Shown one piece after another: positions 15,045 through 23,718 of a DNA stretch of 34,767 nucleotides. Source of the DNA: Prevotella pectinovora (GTDB lineage: Bacteria; Bacteroidota; Bacteroidia; Bacteroidales; Bacteroidaceae); contig NZ_JXQI01000024.1 of the NCBI RefSeq assembly GCF_000834015.1, positions 1-34,767 on the forward strand, in the 5' to 3' direction. Position 1 is the stretch's first letter, and each line of letters begins with the position of its first letter. Under the pieces are notes generated by a model. That model saw only the letters and a list, made by a program, of their open reading frames with translations. It was not told the origin of the DNA and did not search any database. The translations under genes were made by a program, and so were the position numbers.

Positions 15045-15091
15045 AACCCCAATCGGGCATTAGGCCGTTTTATGTAATATCTTAAACTGCT
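15045..15091 (+). repeat. Dispersed CATTAGG intergenic repeat, single copy
   Basis: A 47-base segment starting AACCCCAATCGGGCATTAGG and running through GTTTTATGTAATATCTTA to ACTGCT closely matches 23311-23358 with scattered substitutions and one insertion. Both copies are between genes, and both point the same way. I see no inverted partner beside this copy. Confidence 0.8.
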
Positions 15092-15155
15092 GTAATATCC
15101 ATATTTCTGTTTTCAGAATTCAGCCAACGCTAACCTTCAATTATTGAATCTGCCA

Positions 15156-16847
15156 CTATTCTAAAGTCAGTCTCTTTATGAAAGCCCAGCAGATTCTGTG
15201 CGTCTTGCCCTTCTTTGATAGAGAGCGTACGATGTACATGCCGTCAGGAATGTCTTTGACGGAAATCTCCTTGTTGTACGCTTTTGTAGTTAAAACCACC
15301 CCAGTGGCGGTTTCGAAAATCACGTACTGAGCATCGAGAGTAGACGGTTTTGAAGGCAATGCCAGTCGATTGCCGTCGTTTCTTATCAGCATGGCGTGCT
15401 GCAATCCCTCTTCGGCAGACAGGTCACAGTCGGATTGCAGAGCAGCGCTCTCCTTTCCGTATCTGTCCATTGCCGTCACGGCATAATGTCTGAACACGTT
15501 AGATTCCGGTACAGTCACTCCCATATTCTTCACTCGCATTGCAATGATATTCCTTGAGTCAGTGATGTCGACCGGCGCTACGTCGCTGCCATATACATTA
15601 TAATATATGTTGTCTCCGTCGGCAGGTTGTCTGTTCCATGAAATGTGGTCGACACCGTTTCCTTTGCTGATTCTCAGATCTGTAGGAGCCTCCGGTGCCT
15701 TATGTTCATACCATGTCATTTCAGGCACGAGGGCAGGGTAGGAATACATCTCGTTGGCAGTGAAGTCGAAAATCCCTTTAGTGTTGTCGGTGAAGAATTT
15801 GTTGCGGAACATTGCTGTTCCGATTCCCATCTGCCGGCAGACATTCATCTCCCTCGTTATGTCATCGATGGGCCAGTTGGCTTCGCGTGGCGACATGAAG
15901 TAGATTCCCAGTCCGGCGCTTACCGTCTTTCCGTGGCTTCGCTCCTTCCAGTCGGCAGCAAAGGGGAAGAAGTTGTCTCCTCTGAAATACATCATGGGGT
16001 ATATCTGGTCCATCCATCCCTCTTTCATCCATTTTTCCACATCCTGACAACCTTTCTCCTCAGCGTTCCATCCCCGGCTCCTGTATCTGTTCAGGTCGTT
16101 TCGTTTGCCGATAGGCGAACAGCTCATCTTCAGCCATGGCTTCTCTGCTTTCACGGCATCGTGGATGCTTTTCACTATGTTTGAGATGTTAGCCCGAGCC
16201 TGCTGACGGGAGATGTTCAGCTTCAGGTTCTCCGGATATCTTATGTAGTCGAGGTGTATTCCGTCGATGTCGTAGTTTTTCGCTATCTCCCTGCATATGT
16301 TTGCGATATATGTCGCCGTGGCAGCCTTCTCTGGCCGCATGAACATCTCGTCGCCCACCTTCATCAGTAGTTCCGGGTGCTTCTTTTTCAGAGCTTTATA
16401 TCCTGTTCCCGTTGGTCTGCCCACGGGTATGGTTACCACCCAAGCGTGAATCTCCATCCCCCTTTTATGGCATTCTTCTATGGCGAAAGCAAGAGGGTCG
16501 TAGCCAGGCGACATTCCTGGGTTCCCCGATACGCATCCGTCCCACGGCTCGTAGGCAGACGGATAAATCACGGTGCCTCTGATTCTTGTCTGCAGCAGAA
16601 TAGTGTTTATGTTCGCCTTTTTCAGTTGGTCGAGCAATGCGGTGAGTTCCTGTTTTTGTTTCACTATCGTCCGTGGAGTATGAGCGTAAGTCTTGGGCCA
16701 GTCCAGTCCGCCGATTGTCGTCATCCATACCGCCCTTACCTCTCTTTTGGGTGGTATGCTGCTATAGCTGTCTGTATGAAAAATCTGCGCCATAGCCATA
16801 GTGCAGATGAATAATGTCAGTGGTATCGTAGTTAAAAGTCTTCTCAT
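15156..16847 (-). CDS. Secreted GHL10-type glycoside-hydrolase-like protein (DUF187/YngK family)
   Basis: The 563-residue protein has a signal peptide (MRRLLTTIPLTLFICTMAMA) followed by KREVRAVWMTTIGGLDWP, the entry of the GHL10 TIM barrel (about residues 33-390). Typical barrel elements are INTILLQTRIRG, the substrate-side EIHAWVV, IDGIHLDYIRYP (with the conserved Asp/Tyr/Arg cluster), and YPMMYF. A fibronectin-III-like module follows at about 395-475 (APTDLRISKGNGVDHISWN). The last ~70 residues (YVIFETATGVVLTTKAYN, then DIPDGMYIVRSLSKKGK) resemble a C-terminal sorting or beta-sandwich tail. Substrate is unknown; family members act on or bind bacterial surface or host glycans. It is 76 bases downstream of the helicase gene, with its own -7 element. 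Confidence 0.87.
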   Translation of the reverse strand: MRRLLTTIPLTLFICTMAMAQIFHTDSYSSIPPKREVRAVWMTTIGGLDWPKTYAHTPRTIVKQKQELTALLDQLKKANINTILLQTRIRGTVIYPSAYEPWDGCVSGNPGMSPGYDPLAFAIEECHKRGMEIHAWVVTIPVGRPTGTGYKALKKKHPELLMKVGDEMFMRPEKAATATYIANICREIAKNYDIDGIHLDYIRYPENLKLNISRQQARANISNIVKSIHDAVKAEKPWLKMSCSPIGKRNDLNRYRSRGWNAEEKGCQDVEKWMKEGWMDQIYPMMYFRGDNFFPFAADWKERSHGKTVSAGLGIYFMSPREANWPIDDITREMNVCRQMGIGTAMFRNKFFTDNTKGIFDFTANEMYSYPALVPEMTWYEHKAPEAPTDLRISKGNGVDHISWNRQPADGDNIYYNVYGSDVAPVDITDSRNIIAMRVKNMGVTVPESNVFRHYAVTAMDRYGKESAALQSDCDLSAEEGLQHAMLIRNDGNRLALPSKPSTLDAQYVIFETATGVVLTTKAYNKEISVKDIPDGMYIVRSLSKKGKTHRICWAFIKRLTLE

Positions 16848-16876
16848 CGTTTTTTTTCTAATAATGATATTTTCTG

Positions 16877-16884
16877 CAAAGATA
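16877..16884 (-). promoter_or_regulatory. -7 promoter element for the GHL10-like gene
   Basis: The minus strand reads TATCTTTG here, an exact TAnnTTTG match, 29 bases before the ATG at 16847. A clear -33 TTG is not visible. Confidence 0.5.
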
Positions 16885-16923
16885 GTGCAAACCGAGAGAA
16901 GAACGAAATGAATTTCAGCATTT

Positions 16924-19900
16924 TCATTCCACTTTCCTTTGTTGCGAATTACGTTTCAATTTCAAGTCTATAAGTAGTATTGCCGACTCTTTTTCATCGT
17001 TTGCAGCCTCTTTGGGGCGCCATGCCACAACGAAGCGCACGGTGGCCCGTGTCACCAGATAACCTTTCATCTGCCATTGCAGCATTTTTTTCTGCATGTT
17101 CATTGAGAGTAAGCCGATGTCAGTTCCAGTAGAGGGCAGACTGAGATGATAATCGTGGTATGCGAGGGTGTCCCCACTTCTCAGTGACAATATAGTTTTC
17201 TTATGTTCTTTGAAAGCTCCCAAGTTTACGTCCTTGTGTGACAACTGCAATTCTATCTCGTCAGGCATGGGATAATGTATTGGGTCTGATATCCGTTTGT
17301 CGGCACGTATGTCATCGAAAATCTTTCCATTGGTGTGAATCGTCAGTGATAGTTTGGTTCTGCTCATTCCTACATATAGTCTGCGCATGATATCATCGGT
17401 ATAATGTTCCGGTTCGACAACAAGCATTATGACGTTGTCAAACTCTCGTCCTTTAGCCTTGTGGATGGTGCTCACCACAATGTCGGCATCGGAGACATCA
17501 CAGAAGTCTTCAACGGATGACTCAAATAGGAAATCTCTCAGATCGGTGTAGTATTTCGCTTTGTTCATCAGTTCAAACATCATGATGCATCTTTTCAGAT
17601 AAGGCAGACTGTTGCTCGTGCTGTATTTTTGTAAGGTCTTCGATTTCGCTTCCTCCCAGATATCCTCTGTAATGATAGGAGCCCGTGTGGTTTTCTGCAT
17701 CCGGTCGATACATTTCACAAAATATCTCACCTCGGCGATGTTCCAAAAACGCAATCCGTCCATCGATTGAATCAGTTTGGCATTCAGACCATTTTCGTGG
17801 AGCAGTGCTACGGTTATCACGGCCTCTTCGTTCGTTTGCGTCAGTATGCAGGTCTTTCCCTGTCTGTTGTTCTGCAGAATGTCGTTTACGATAGGCAGAA
17901 ACATATATACAGCTTTCTTTTCGCCGCTTTCCTTGTCTTGGAAGAAAGGCGGATGTTTAATGATGCTCACCATTCCCTTCTCCTTTTTCATTGAGATGAT
18001 GGGGGCAGTCTTTAGTCTGTAGCTGATGTTTGGTGCGAAGTCGTTCACGGCATCCACTACATGTTCTGAACTGCGGTAGTTTTCTGTCATCTCTATGAAT
18101 CTGCTGCCTTGCATCCTTCCAAGTTCTTCCATATAATGCGAATTAGAACCGCGGAATTCGTATATGTTTTGGTCATCGTCGCCAACGGCGATGACTCTCA
18201 TCTCCTCGTTGGCCCTCATCAATGCATCTACCAGGGCGAAGTCGTCGTCACTCATGTCCTGTGCTTCGTCGATTACGAGCACAGTCTTGCGTATCCTGTT
18301 AGGCTCAACTTCGCCAGACCTTATCATATCGGCAGCTTTCTTCACCACATCGGCAGCGTCATTAAGGTTCCCGATTCTGCCGAGCAGGTCGAAGCTGTAC
18401 GAATGGAAAGTCTTTATTTCAACGAAGTGTGCAGCGTTGCCTATCAGCTGCATCAGTCTCTGTTTGAATTCCGTAGCTGCAGCTCTTGAGAAAGTGAGCA
18501 TGAGCAATTGTTCGTGTTTTACATCTTCGAGTAGCAACAGGGATGCCAGCTTATGAACGAGCACGCGTGTCTTCCCGCTTCCAGGTCCTGCCGCCACCAC
18601 TATGCACTTGGATTCTCTGTCTTTGATAATCTCTTTCTGCTTCAGCGACAGATTGCCGAACAGTTGTCTGTATTTCATTGGCGTGAGGTTGTGCTCCAGT
18701 TCCTCCTTCCGTTTGCCGTTGAAGTATTTCTCCACAAACAAGCGGTAGTCCATCTGGAAATAGTCCTGTACGTATTTCAGTGCGGCATCATAGTTTCTCA
18801 CCATCAGGTTGGCATATTCGCCCACGATATGTATCTGTTGCATTTTTTGTTTGTAGAATTCATTGAGCGCCTGGTAGTCTTCTTTTTTGTAGCGCATGCG
18901 CATCTCCTTGAGTCTGTGGATGTCCATGGCATTGTAGAGGACAAGAAATCCTCCCTCAAGTTTCAAAGCCCCTGTCTTTGAAAGATACAGCAATGCTTCC
19001 TCAACGTCTTCCAGTTGGACTTTCCCGTTTCCTGTAAACAGATCAGAGACTGTGCTTCTGTTGTATTCGTCCAGCATTTCAATAACGGAGAACTGTACGC
19101 TCCCTTTTCCTGCTTTCTTTTCAGAAACGGTGTTTCCACCCTCTGTCGGTTTGGATTCCTTTTCCCTTTCGTTTTTCTCGGCAATGGCATAGAGGCGATC
19201 AATGATAAAGTGGCAGATTTTTATTCTTCTTTCAAATCTTTTTATCATGAAATCCAAGTCATGCAGACGTGTAATGATGATGTTCTTTTCTTTGTCTTGT
19301 TTCTTGAGGGTATAGCCCTTAACCACGAGGAAGTAAAGCAGTGTGCGTAAGACTTTCTCTGATGACGAGTCAATCCCTTCGTTTATGGCTTCTTCGTTTA
19401 GCTGCTTGTATGAACAGTGGAGCGGCTCTTCAGTTATGTGGCTGATGATGAATCTCTCGAGTCTGGCAAAATTGTCGAGTAAGTTTCTCGACTTCTTCTG
19501 TGTGTCGCCTATGTCATTCATATATGCAGACATGTCTCGCGTGTCGGCGAGTATTCCCTCCTGTCTCATCCTTATCACGGCAGATATTATCTCTTTCTTG
19601 CTCAGACCTAATATGTCTGCCAAATAGTCAATTCTCGATTCAGCTTCACTGTCTTGTGCTTTGGCGATGTTTTTCTGCGAGATTAGAGATTTTATGATTC
19701 TTGCCACATTATCCTTTTCCTTTTCAGTGAAGAGTGACGATTCCGTTATTCTTTTTCTTGCCTCGTCCATGTTTTTCACCGTAATACCAGTGGCATACAC
19801 ATGAGGAATGTTGTTGCCACGCTCTATATAGCCGCTTTGTTCCAGTGTGTTAAGGGCAGTGCGTACACGTGTCTCAATGTCGTTTATAGAGTCGTCCCAT

Positions 19901-21990
19901 CCGGCTTGGCGTGCGATTTCTAGAGCTGAGCAGGATATATGTTGACGTTGTTTGGTGAAATCTTTCACGGCCTGCCATACTTGCTGTATTTCACTGATGC
20001 TCAGCTTTGTCTGGTTTAAAAGTATGAAATGCTTATCCAGGTCGTTGTCGCTATACAACACGAAGCAGCGGGCGTTAAGGTTCGGGTCTCTGCCGGCCCG
20101 TCCTGCCTCCTGCACATAGTTTTCCAATGAGTCAGAGATGTCATAGTGTACCACCAGCCCCACGTCGCTTTTGTCCACTCCCATGCCAAATGCCGATGTA
20201 GCGACAATCGTTCTCACTCTGTCGTTCATAAAGGCCTCTTGGTTTTGTATCTTTTCCTCCGAGTCCATCTTTCCGTTGTATGGCAGTGCCGGGATACCAT
20301 CGCGTGTCAGCTTTTCAGCAAGTTGTCTGGTGCGTTTTGTCCGGGAGACATAAATTATCGTGGGACATTCAGACTCTCTCACAAGAGTTCTAAGTCTGTT
20401 GTATTTGTCATTTTCGGTGTCCACGTGGATTACTGAATAGCGAAGATTGGTTCTTGTTGCTGAGGTGGCAAACAGTTGTAGCTCAACACCGAGCCAGTGT
20501 TTGAAATAGTCGCATATATCCTGCACCACTTTCTGCTTTGCCGTTGCAGTGAAGCATGATATCGGGATTTGTAATTTGCCACCCTTGCGCTTTTGGTATT
20601 CTTTTATGAACTTGCCGATATATTGATAGTCCACTCTGAAATCCTGTCCCCATGCCGAGAAGCAGTGTGCTTCGTCGATCACAAATCTTGTGACGTGTCT
20701 CTCGCCGAGTATTCTTTCTATAGTCTTAGACCGCAGCATCTCCGGTGCGATATATAGCAGAGAGGCGTCTCCGTTTGTCACCCTCTCTATTGCCAGCGAC
20801 CTGTTTATTGGGTCGAGCAGACCGTTTATTGTCACGGCGTCGGTTATTCCCCTGTTTGCGAGGTTGTCCACCTGGTCCTTCATAAGCGACTGTAGCGGGG
20901 ATATTACCACGGTGAGTCCGTGGACAGCCTTTCCCGCCATCAGCGCCGGCAATTGGAAAGTAAGGGATTTTCCGCCTCCTGTAGGAAATATCGCCAGCAG
21001 TGACTTGCCGTCAACGGCTGCTCTGGTGGCATTTTCCTGTAGCGGTTCGTTATTGTAGCTTCTGAATTTGTCGTATCCGAAGTTTTCTTTCAGTGCAGCG
21101 CCCACGTCGAGAGACTCGTTGCAGTATCTGCACCCCTTCTCGCAGCGGCAATGTCGTAGTTTCCGTATCACGTATTCCACTTCTGGAAAATTGTGTAACA
21201 CCCAGCCTGGTGTGATGGAGCGCCTGTCAGTAGTGTCTATCAGCGATAGGGCATAAGCCATTGCGCATGGTTGGGATATGGCCAAATTCCTTATCTCAGC
21301 ATTGCTGCAAATCTTTCCGTCGTATTCTTCTCTTATAATGTCTGCCAGCTCTTCAGTGTCCGTATATAGCCCTTGTGCTCCCATCATCGTGAGAAATCCG
21401 ACGAATTCTTTCCTGTCTCTCAGCAGCGAGGCGAAAATCTTCTGTCGTTTGGGTGAGAGCGAGTTCCAGCGGGCTTCCTCGTCATACAAAAGTTCGCGGG
21501 CTTTCATGCAGTCGTTTACAGGGTTGTTTAGTTCGTCGCAAAGCAACTTGTCGTCTTTCACGAGTCTGTGGTATGGTCGTTCGGGAAAGAGCAGAGGTGA
21601 GAAATATAGCGTGTCTACTAGTAGCCATCGTCTGCTGCCATCTGTAACGGTCGCAGCTAGACTACCGTTTGCGGATGAATATCCAAACAGGTATTTCGCA
21701 TCGTGGTTTACGATGTTGTGGCCACAAACGAAATGTATGTCTTCTCGTTTGAGAAAATCCACCAGTTCTTTAGAGGACGCTTCGTGGAATATCGCTCCAT
21801 TGTGGCTTATTGCCCCTATGTCGTGTATCTTATGGTCCTTCAGTCCTATTTCCGTATCTATGAATGCATACTTGGTCTTGTCCCATTGCCATGAGTCCCG
21901 TCTTCTCTTGTCGGTTGCTTTGTCGTTGGCATGATTATCCTCATTACCAGCAGCTCTTGATATCTTGAAAAAACGGTTGAATATGGACAT
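16924..21990 (-). CDS. Exonuclease-like/RecQ/UvrD triple-domain helicase, 1688 residues
   Basis: One uninterrupted frame joins three enzyme modules. Residues ~38-165 resemble a DnaQ/RNase-T-type 3'-5' exonuclease: D45 and E47 in FIDTEIG, D97 in GHNIVNHDAKYL, and D160 as a possible last acidic ligand, with Asn where the usual catalytic His or Tyr would sit. A Cys cluster C281-C283-C287-C290 precedes the second module. Residues ~305-770 are a RecQ helicase: Walker A PTGGGKS (336-342), DEAH (439-442), FGMGVDKSDVG, QEAGRAGRD near 630 and a winged-helix-like tail. Residues ~1105-1600 are a UvrD/PcrA-type SF1 helicase: AGPGSGKT near 1133, DEAQD near 1243, GDDDQNIYEFRG near 1273, ENYRS near 1303, and STIHKAKGREF near 1510. 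The role is probably genome maintenance. Ordinary RecQ or UvrD proteins are 500-750 residues. A TACATTTG element (22019-22026) is the likely promoter. Confidence 0.93.
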   Translation of the reverse strand: MSIFNRFFKISRAAGNEDNHANDKATDKRRRDSWQWDKTKYAFIDTEIGLKDHKIHDIGAISHNGAIFHEASSKELVDFLKREDIHFVCGHNIVNHDAKYLFGYSSANGSLAATVTDGSRRWLLVDTLYFSPLLFPERPYHRLVKDDKLLCDELNNPVNDCMKARELLYDEEARWNSLSPKRQKIFASLLRDRKEFVGFLTMMGAQGLYTDTEELADIIREEYDGKICSNAEIRNLAISQPCAMAYALSLIDTTDRRSITPGWVLHNFPEVEYVIRKLRHCRCEKGCRYCNESLDVGAALKENFGYDKFRSYNNEPLQENATRAAVDGKSLLAIFPTGGGKSLTFQLPALMAGKAVHGLTVVISPLQSLMKDQVDNLANRGITDAVTINGLLDPINRSLAIERVTNGDASLLYIAPEMLRSKTIERILGERHVTRFVIDEAHCFSAWGQDFRVDYQYIGKFIKEYQKRKGGKLQIPISCFTATAKQKVVQDICDYFKHWLGVELQLFATSATRTNLRYSVIHVDTENDKYNRLRTLVRESECPTIIYVSRTKRTRQLAEKLTRDGIPALPYNGKMDSEEKIQNQEAFMNDRVRTIVATSAFGMGVDKSDVGLVVHYDISDSLENYVQEAGRAGRDPNLNARCFVLYSDNDLDKHFILLNQTKLSISEIQQVWQAVKDFTKQRQHISCSALEIARQAGWDDSINDIETRVRTALNTLEQSGYIERGNNIPHVYATGITVKNMDEARKRITESSLFTEKEKDNVARIIKSLISQKNIAKAQDSEAESRIDYLADILGLSKKEIISAVIRMRQEGILADTRDMSAYMNDIGDTQKKSRNLLDNFARLERFIISHITEEPLHCSYKQLNEEAINEGIDSSSEKVLRTLLYFLVVKGYTLKKQDKEKNIIITRLHDLDFMIKRFERRIKICHFIIDRLYAIAEKNEREKESKPTEGGNTVSEKKAGKGSVQFSVIEMLDEYNRSTVSDLFTGNGKVQLEDVEEALLYLSKTGALKLEGGFLVLYNAMDIHRLKEMRMRYKKEDYQALNEFYKQKMQQIHIVGEYANLMVRNYDAALKYVQDYFQMDYRLFVEKYFNGKRKEELEHNLTPMKYRQLFGNLSLKQKEIIKDRESKCIVVAAGPGSGKTRVLVHKLASLLLLEDVKHEQLLMLTFSRAAATEFKQRLMQLIGNAAHFVEIKTFHSYSFDLLGRIGNLNDAADVVKKAADMIRSGEVEPNRIRKTVLVIDEAQDMSDDDFALVDALMRANEEMRVIAVGDDDQNIYEFRGSNSHYMEELGRMQGSRFIEMTENYRSSEHVVDAVNDFAPNISYRLKTAPIISMKKEKGMVSIIKHPPFFQDKESGEKKAVYMFLPIVNDILQNNRQGKTCILTQTNEEAVITVALLHENGLNAKLIQSMDGLRFWNIAEVRYFVKCIDRMQKTTRAPIITEDIWEEAKSKTLQKYSTSNSLPYLKRCIMMFELMNKAKYYTDLRDFLFESSVEDFCDVSDADIVVSTIHKAKGREFDNVIMLVVEPEHYTDDIMRRLYVGMSRTKLSLTIHTNGKIFDDIRADKRISDPIHYPMPDEIELQLSHKDVNLGAFKEHKKTILSLRSGDTLAYHDYHLSLPSTGTDIGLLSMNMQKKMLQWQMKGYLVTRATVRFVVAWRPKEAANDEKESAILLIDLKLKRNSQQRKVE

Positions 21991-22018
21991 GTCAGTACGA
22001 ATTAAAATGTAACAAATG

Positions 22019-22026
22019 CAAATGTA
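22019..22026 (-). promoter_or_regulatory. -7 promoter element for the triple-domain helicase
   Basis: The minus strand reads TACATTTG, an exact TAnnTTTG match, 28 bases before the ATG at 21990. No clear -33 element is seen. Confidence 0.5.
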
Positions 22027-22092
22027 CTAAAAAATAGTGATGCTATATCTTTAAAATATGTTTTAGTTGGTGGCGTTTATTAATTTTTTGTA

Positions 22093-22100
22093 TATCTTTG
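22093..22100 (+). promoter_or_regulatory. -7 promoter element for the yjbR-trmO pair
   Basis: TATCTTTG matches TAnnTTTG; a TTG at 22067-22069 is a possible -33 element at a slightly long spacing of 23 bases. The resulting leader before the ATG at 22242 would be about 135 bases; I see no riboswitch-like fold in it. Confidence 0.5.
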
Positions 22101-22241
22101 TTTTATATATGTGTATTGAATCGACTTTTCATTGTCGTGAATTCTGAATGGCTTATGGTTTTTTGCAACCTGTATTTCACATTGCTATATAGGATTTCTG
22201 TTGCCTGCCCATATGTCGGATGATAATATAACGGAGAAAAA

Positions 22242-22607
22242 ATGAATATTGAAAGCATAAGAACCTACTGTCTGTCGCTCCCGCTGGTGACAGAAGACAT
22301 GCCGTTCGACGATACAACCGTCGTGTTCAGAGTGTTGGGAAAAATATTCCTGTTGCTCGACCTCGACCGTCCGGAATGGGTGTCGATGAAATGTGATGCA
22401 GACTTTGCCATAGAGCTGCGAGATGCCCACACAGAGATAGAAGGCGCCTTCCACATGAACAAGAAATACTGGAACCAGCTGAATCTTTACGGCTTTCTTG
22501 ATGATGCACTGATAGAGCGGCTTATCCGTCATAGTTACAGTGAGGTGGTGAAGAAAATGACGCGTAAACAGAAGGCGGAAAATCCGGAAATAACGACAGT
22601 GGAATAA
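22242..22607 (+). CDS. MmcQ/YjbR family protein
   Basis: The 121-residue protein starts MNIESIRTYCLSLPLVTEDM and continues PFDDTTVVFRVLGKIFLLLDL, then KKYWNQLNLYG and a final helix with LIRHSYSEVVKKMT. This is the complete MmcQ/YjbR alpha/beta fold, related to the CyaY-like DNA-binding fold; the family is small, soluble and without a settled biochemical role. Its length is normal. It is divergent from the large helicase gene, and trmO starts 35 bases after its stop, so the two are probably co-transcribed. Confidence 0.88.
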   Translation: MNIESIRTYCLSLPLVTEDMPFDDTTVVFRVLGKIFLLLDLDRPEWVSMKCDADFAIELRDAHTEIEGAFHMNKKYWNQLNLYGFLDDALIERLIRHSYSEVVKKMTRKQKAENPEITTVE

Positions 22608-22642
22608 TGTTCATATTATAATAGCAACATAATCATAACACG

Positions 22643-23311
22643 ATGATATTAAAAGAAATAGCATATTTTCATTCACCGTTTACTTCCAAGTTCGGGGTAC
22701 CGAAACAGAGCGGACTTGTTGACGAGTTGGAGGGCACGATAGAATTTGCGTCGGAGTTCAGAAACAAAGACATGCTGAGGGGGATAGAAGACTTCGATTA
22801 TTTGTGGATAATATGGCAGTTTTCTGCCAATCCACATGCTGCCACGAGTCCTCTGGTGAGACCACCGCTGCTGGGCGGAAACGAGAAGGTGGGAGTCTTC
22901 GCCAGCCGTTCTCCCTTCCGTCCTAATGCCATGGGATTGTCGTCGGTGCGCCTTTCCCGTGTGGACTATACTGCAGAGGGCGGTCCGCTGCTCTATGTCA
23001 GAGGTGCCGACCTGATGGACGGTACACCGATTTTCGACATCAAACCCTACGTCAGCCTTTCTGACTGTCATCCCGAAGCCCGTTGTGGCTTTGTTGACAG
23101 CCATGCCATCCGCAGGCTCAGCGTCACCGTGCCTTCTCATGTCAGGAGGCTGTTCACTGAAGAACAGTTGCTGGCGCTTGTGAAAGTGCTCGAACTCGAC
23201 CCGCGTCCGCATTACCACAACGATCCGTCGAAGACATATGGAATGCCTTATGCAGGGCGGGATGTGAAATTCCGTGTAGAAGGCGATAGGCTCCTTGTTG
23301 TGGATGCTTGA
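22643..23311 (+). CDS. trmO: tRNA (N6-threonylcarbamoyladenosine37-N6)-methyltransferase TrmO
   Basis: TrmO (formerly TsaA/YaeB) uses S-adenosylmethionine to methylate t6A at position 37 of threonine tRNAs, tuning decoding. The 222-residue length fits. The beta-barrel core is recognised by IAYFHSPFTSKFGVPKQSG at the start, LRGIEDFDYLWIIWQF, the highly conserved FASRSPFRPNAMGLSSVRL segment, and LMDGTPIFDIKPYV; the C-terminal extension ends DPSKTYGM, with YAGRDVKFRV. The final codon of the gene is provided by the first base of an intergenic repeat (23311-23332), so the repeat inserted or spread right at the stop codon. Confidence 0.94.
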   Translation: MILKEIAYFHSPFTSKFGVPKQSGLVDELEGTIEFASEFRNKDMLRGIEDFDYLWIIWQFSANPHAATSPLVRPPLLGGNEKVGVFASRSPFRPNAMGLSSVRLSRVDYTAEGGPLLYVRGADLMDGTPIFDIKPYVSLSDCHPEARCGFVDSHAIRRLSVTVPSHVRRLFTEEQLLALVKVLELDPRPHYHNDPSKTYGMPYAGRDVKFRVEGDRLLVVDA

Positions 23312-23497
23312 ACCCAAAACGGTCATTAGGCCGTTCAATGTAATATTTTAGAACTGCTTGCAGTCTTTTGTTTTTTATAAGGCGTCTTTTGTTTGTTTTT
23401 AATTCGCAATAGCTCGCTATTACTCATTAAAAGCCAAACAAAATCCATCATTCTAAAAAATCAAGATCCAAGCAAGCCCTAATGGCCGATTTGGGTT
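23311..23497. repeat. 187-base nested inverted-repeat element after trmO
   Basis: The left arm (23311-23332, starting AACCCAAAACGGTCATTAGG) and the right arm (23476-23497) are inverted repeats agreeing at 18 or 19 of 22 positions. Inside is a second inverted repeat: TTTTGTTTG and TTTTTAAT (23387-23403) mirror ATTAAAA and CAAACAAAA (23426-23443), and AATAGC (23408-23413) mirrors GCTATT (23416-23421). There is no open frame. The left arm belongs to the repeat also found at 15045. The size and terminal inverted repeats resemble a miniature mobile element, but no target-site duplication is obvious. From 23498 to 23650 I see nothing else. Confidence 0.75.
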
Positions 23498-23650
23498 GAA
23501 AATGTAAATAATATAATCATTGGCTTACTTGTCAACTAGTAGAATGTCAACGGCATGCGAAACATGAGTTGTCTGCTGTAGTGAAAGTCATATGGATGGT
23601 GGCCGCTGTCGGGAAAGTGTCAATGCAGACGCTATTTTCTGTTCGTGGCG

Positions 23651-23681
23651 TTGCATACTTCATATATTATGATTATTTTTG
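23651..23681 (+). promoter_or_regulatory. Promoter of frr-rsgA
   Basis: TTG at 23651-23653 and TATTTTTG at 23674-23681 match the -33/-7 consensus with a 20-base spacer, 37 bases before the frr ATG. Confidence 0.75.
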
Positions 23682-23718
23682 CAGAAACATTTTTCAGAAA
23701 AACAAAAAACAGAAAAAT

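Noticed and set aside
16924..21990. Defence island around the large helicase
   Set aside because: Neighbours are a glycosidase-like gene and yjbR/trmO; no methylase, nuclease, toxin or other known defence gene accompanies it.
22101..22241. Riboswitch in the leader of the yjbR-like gene
   Set aside because: The 140-base leader shows no recognisable aptamer core or terminator-type hairpin.
23569..23718. N-terminal extension of frr to 23569
   Set aside because: It would run across a consensus promoter, and RRF proteins are 185-186 residues as obtained from 23719.
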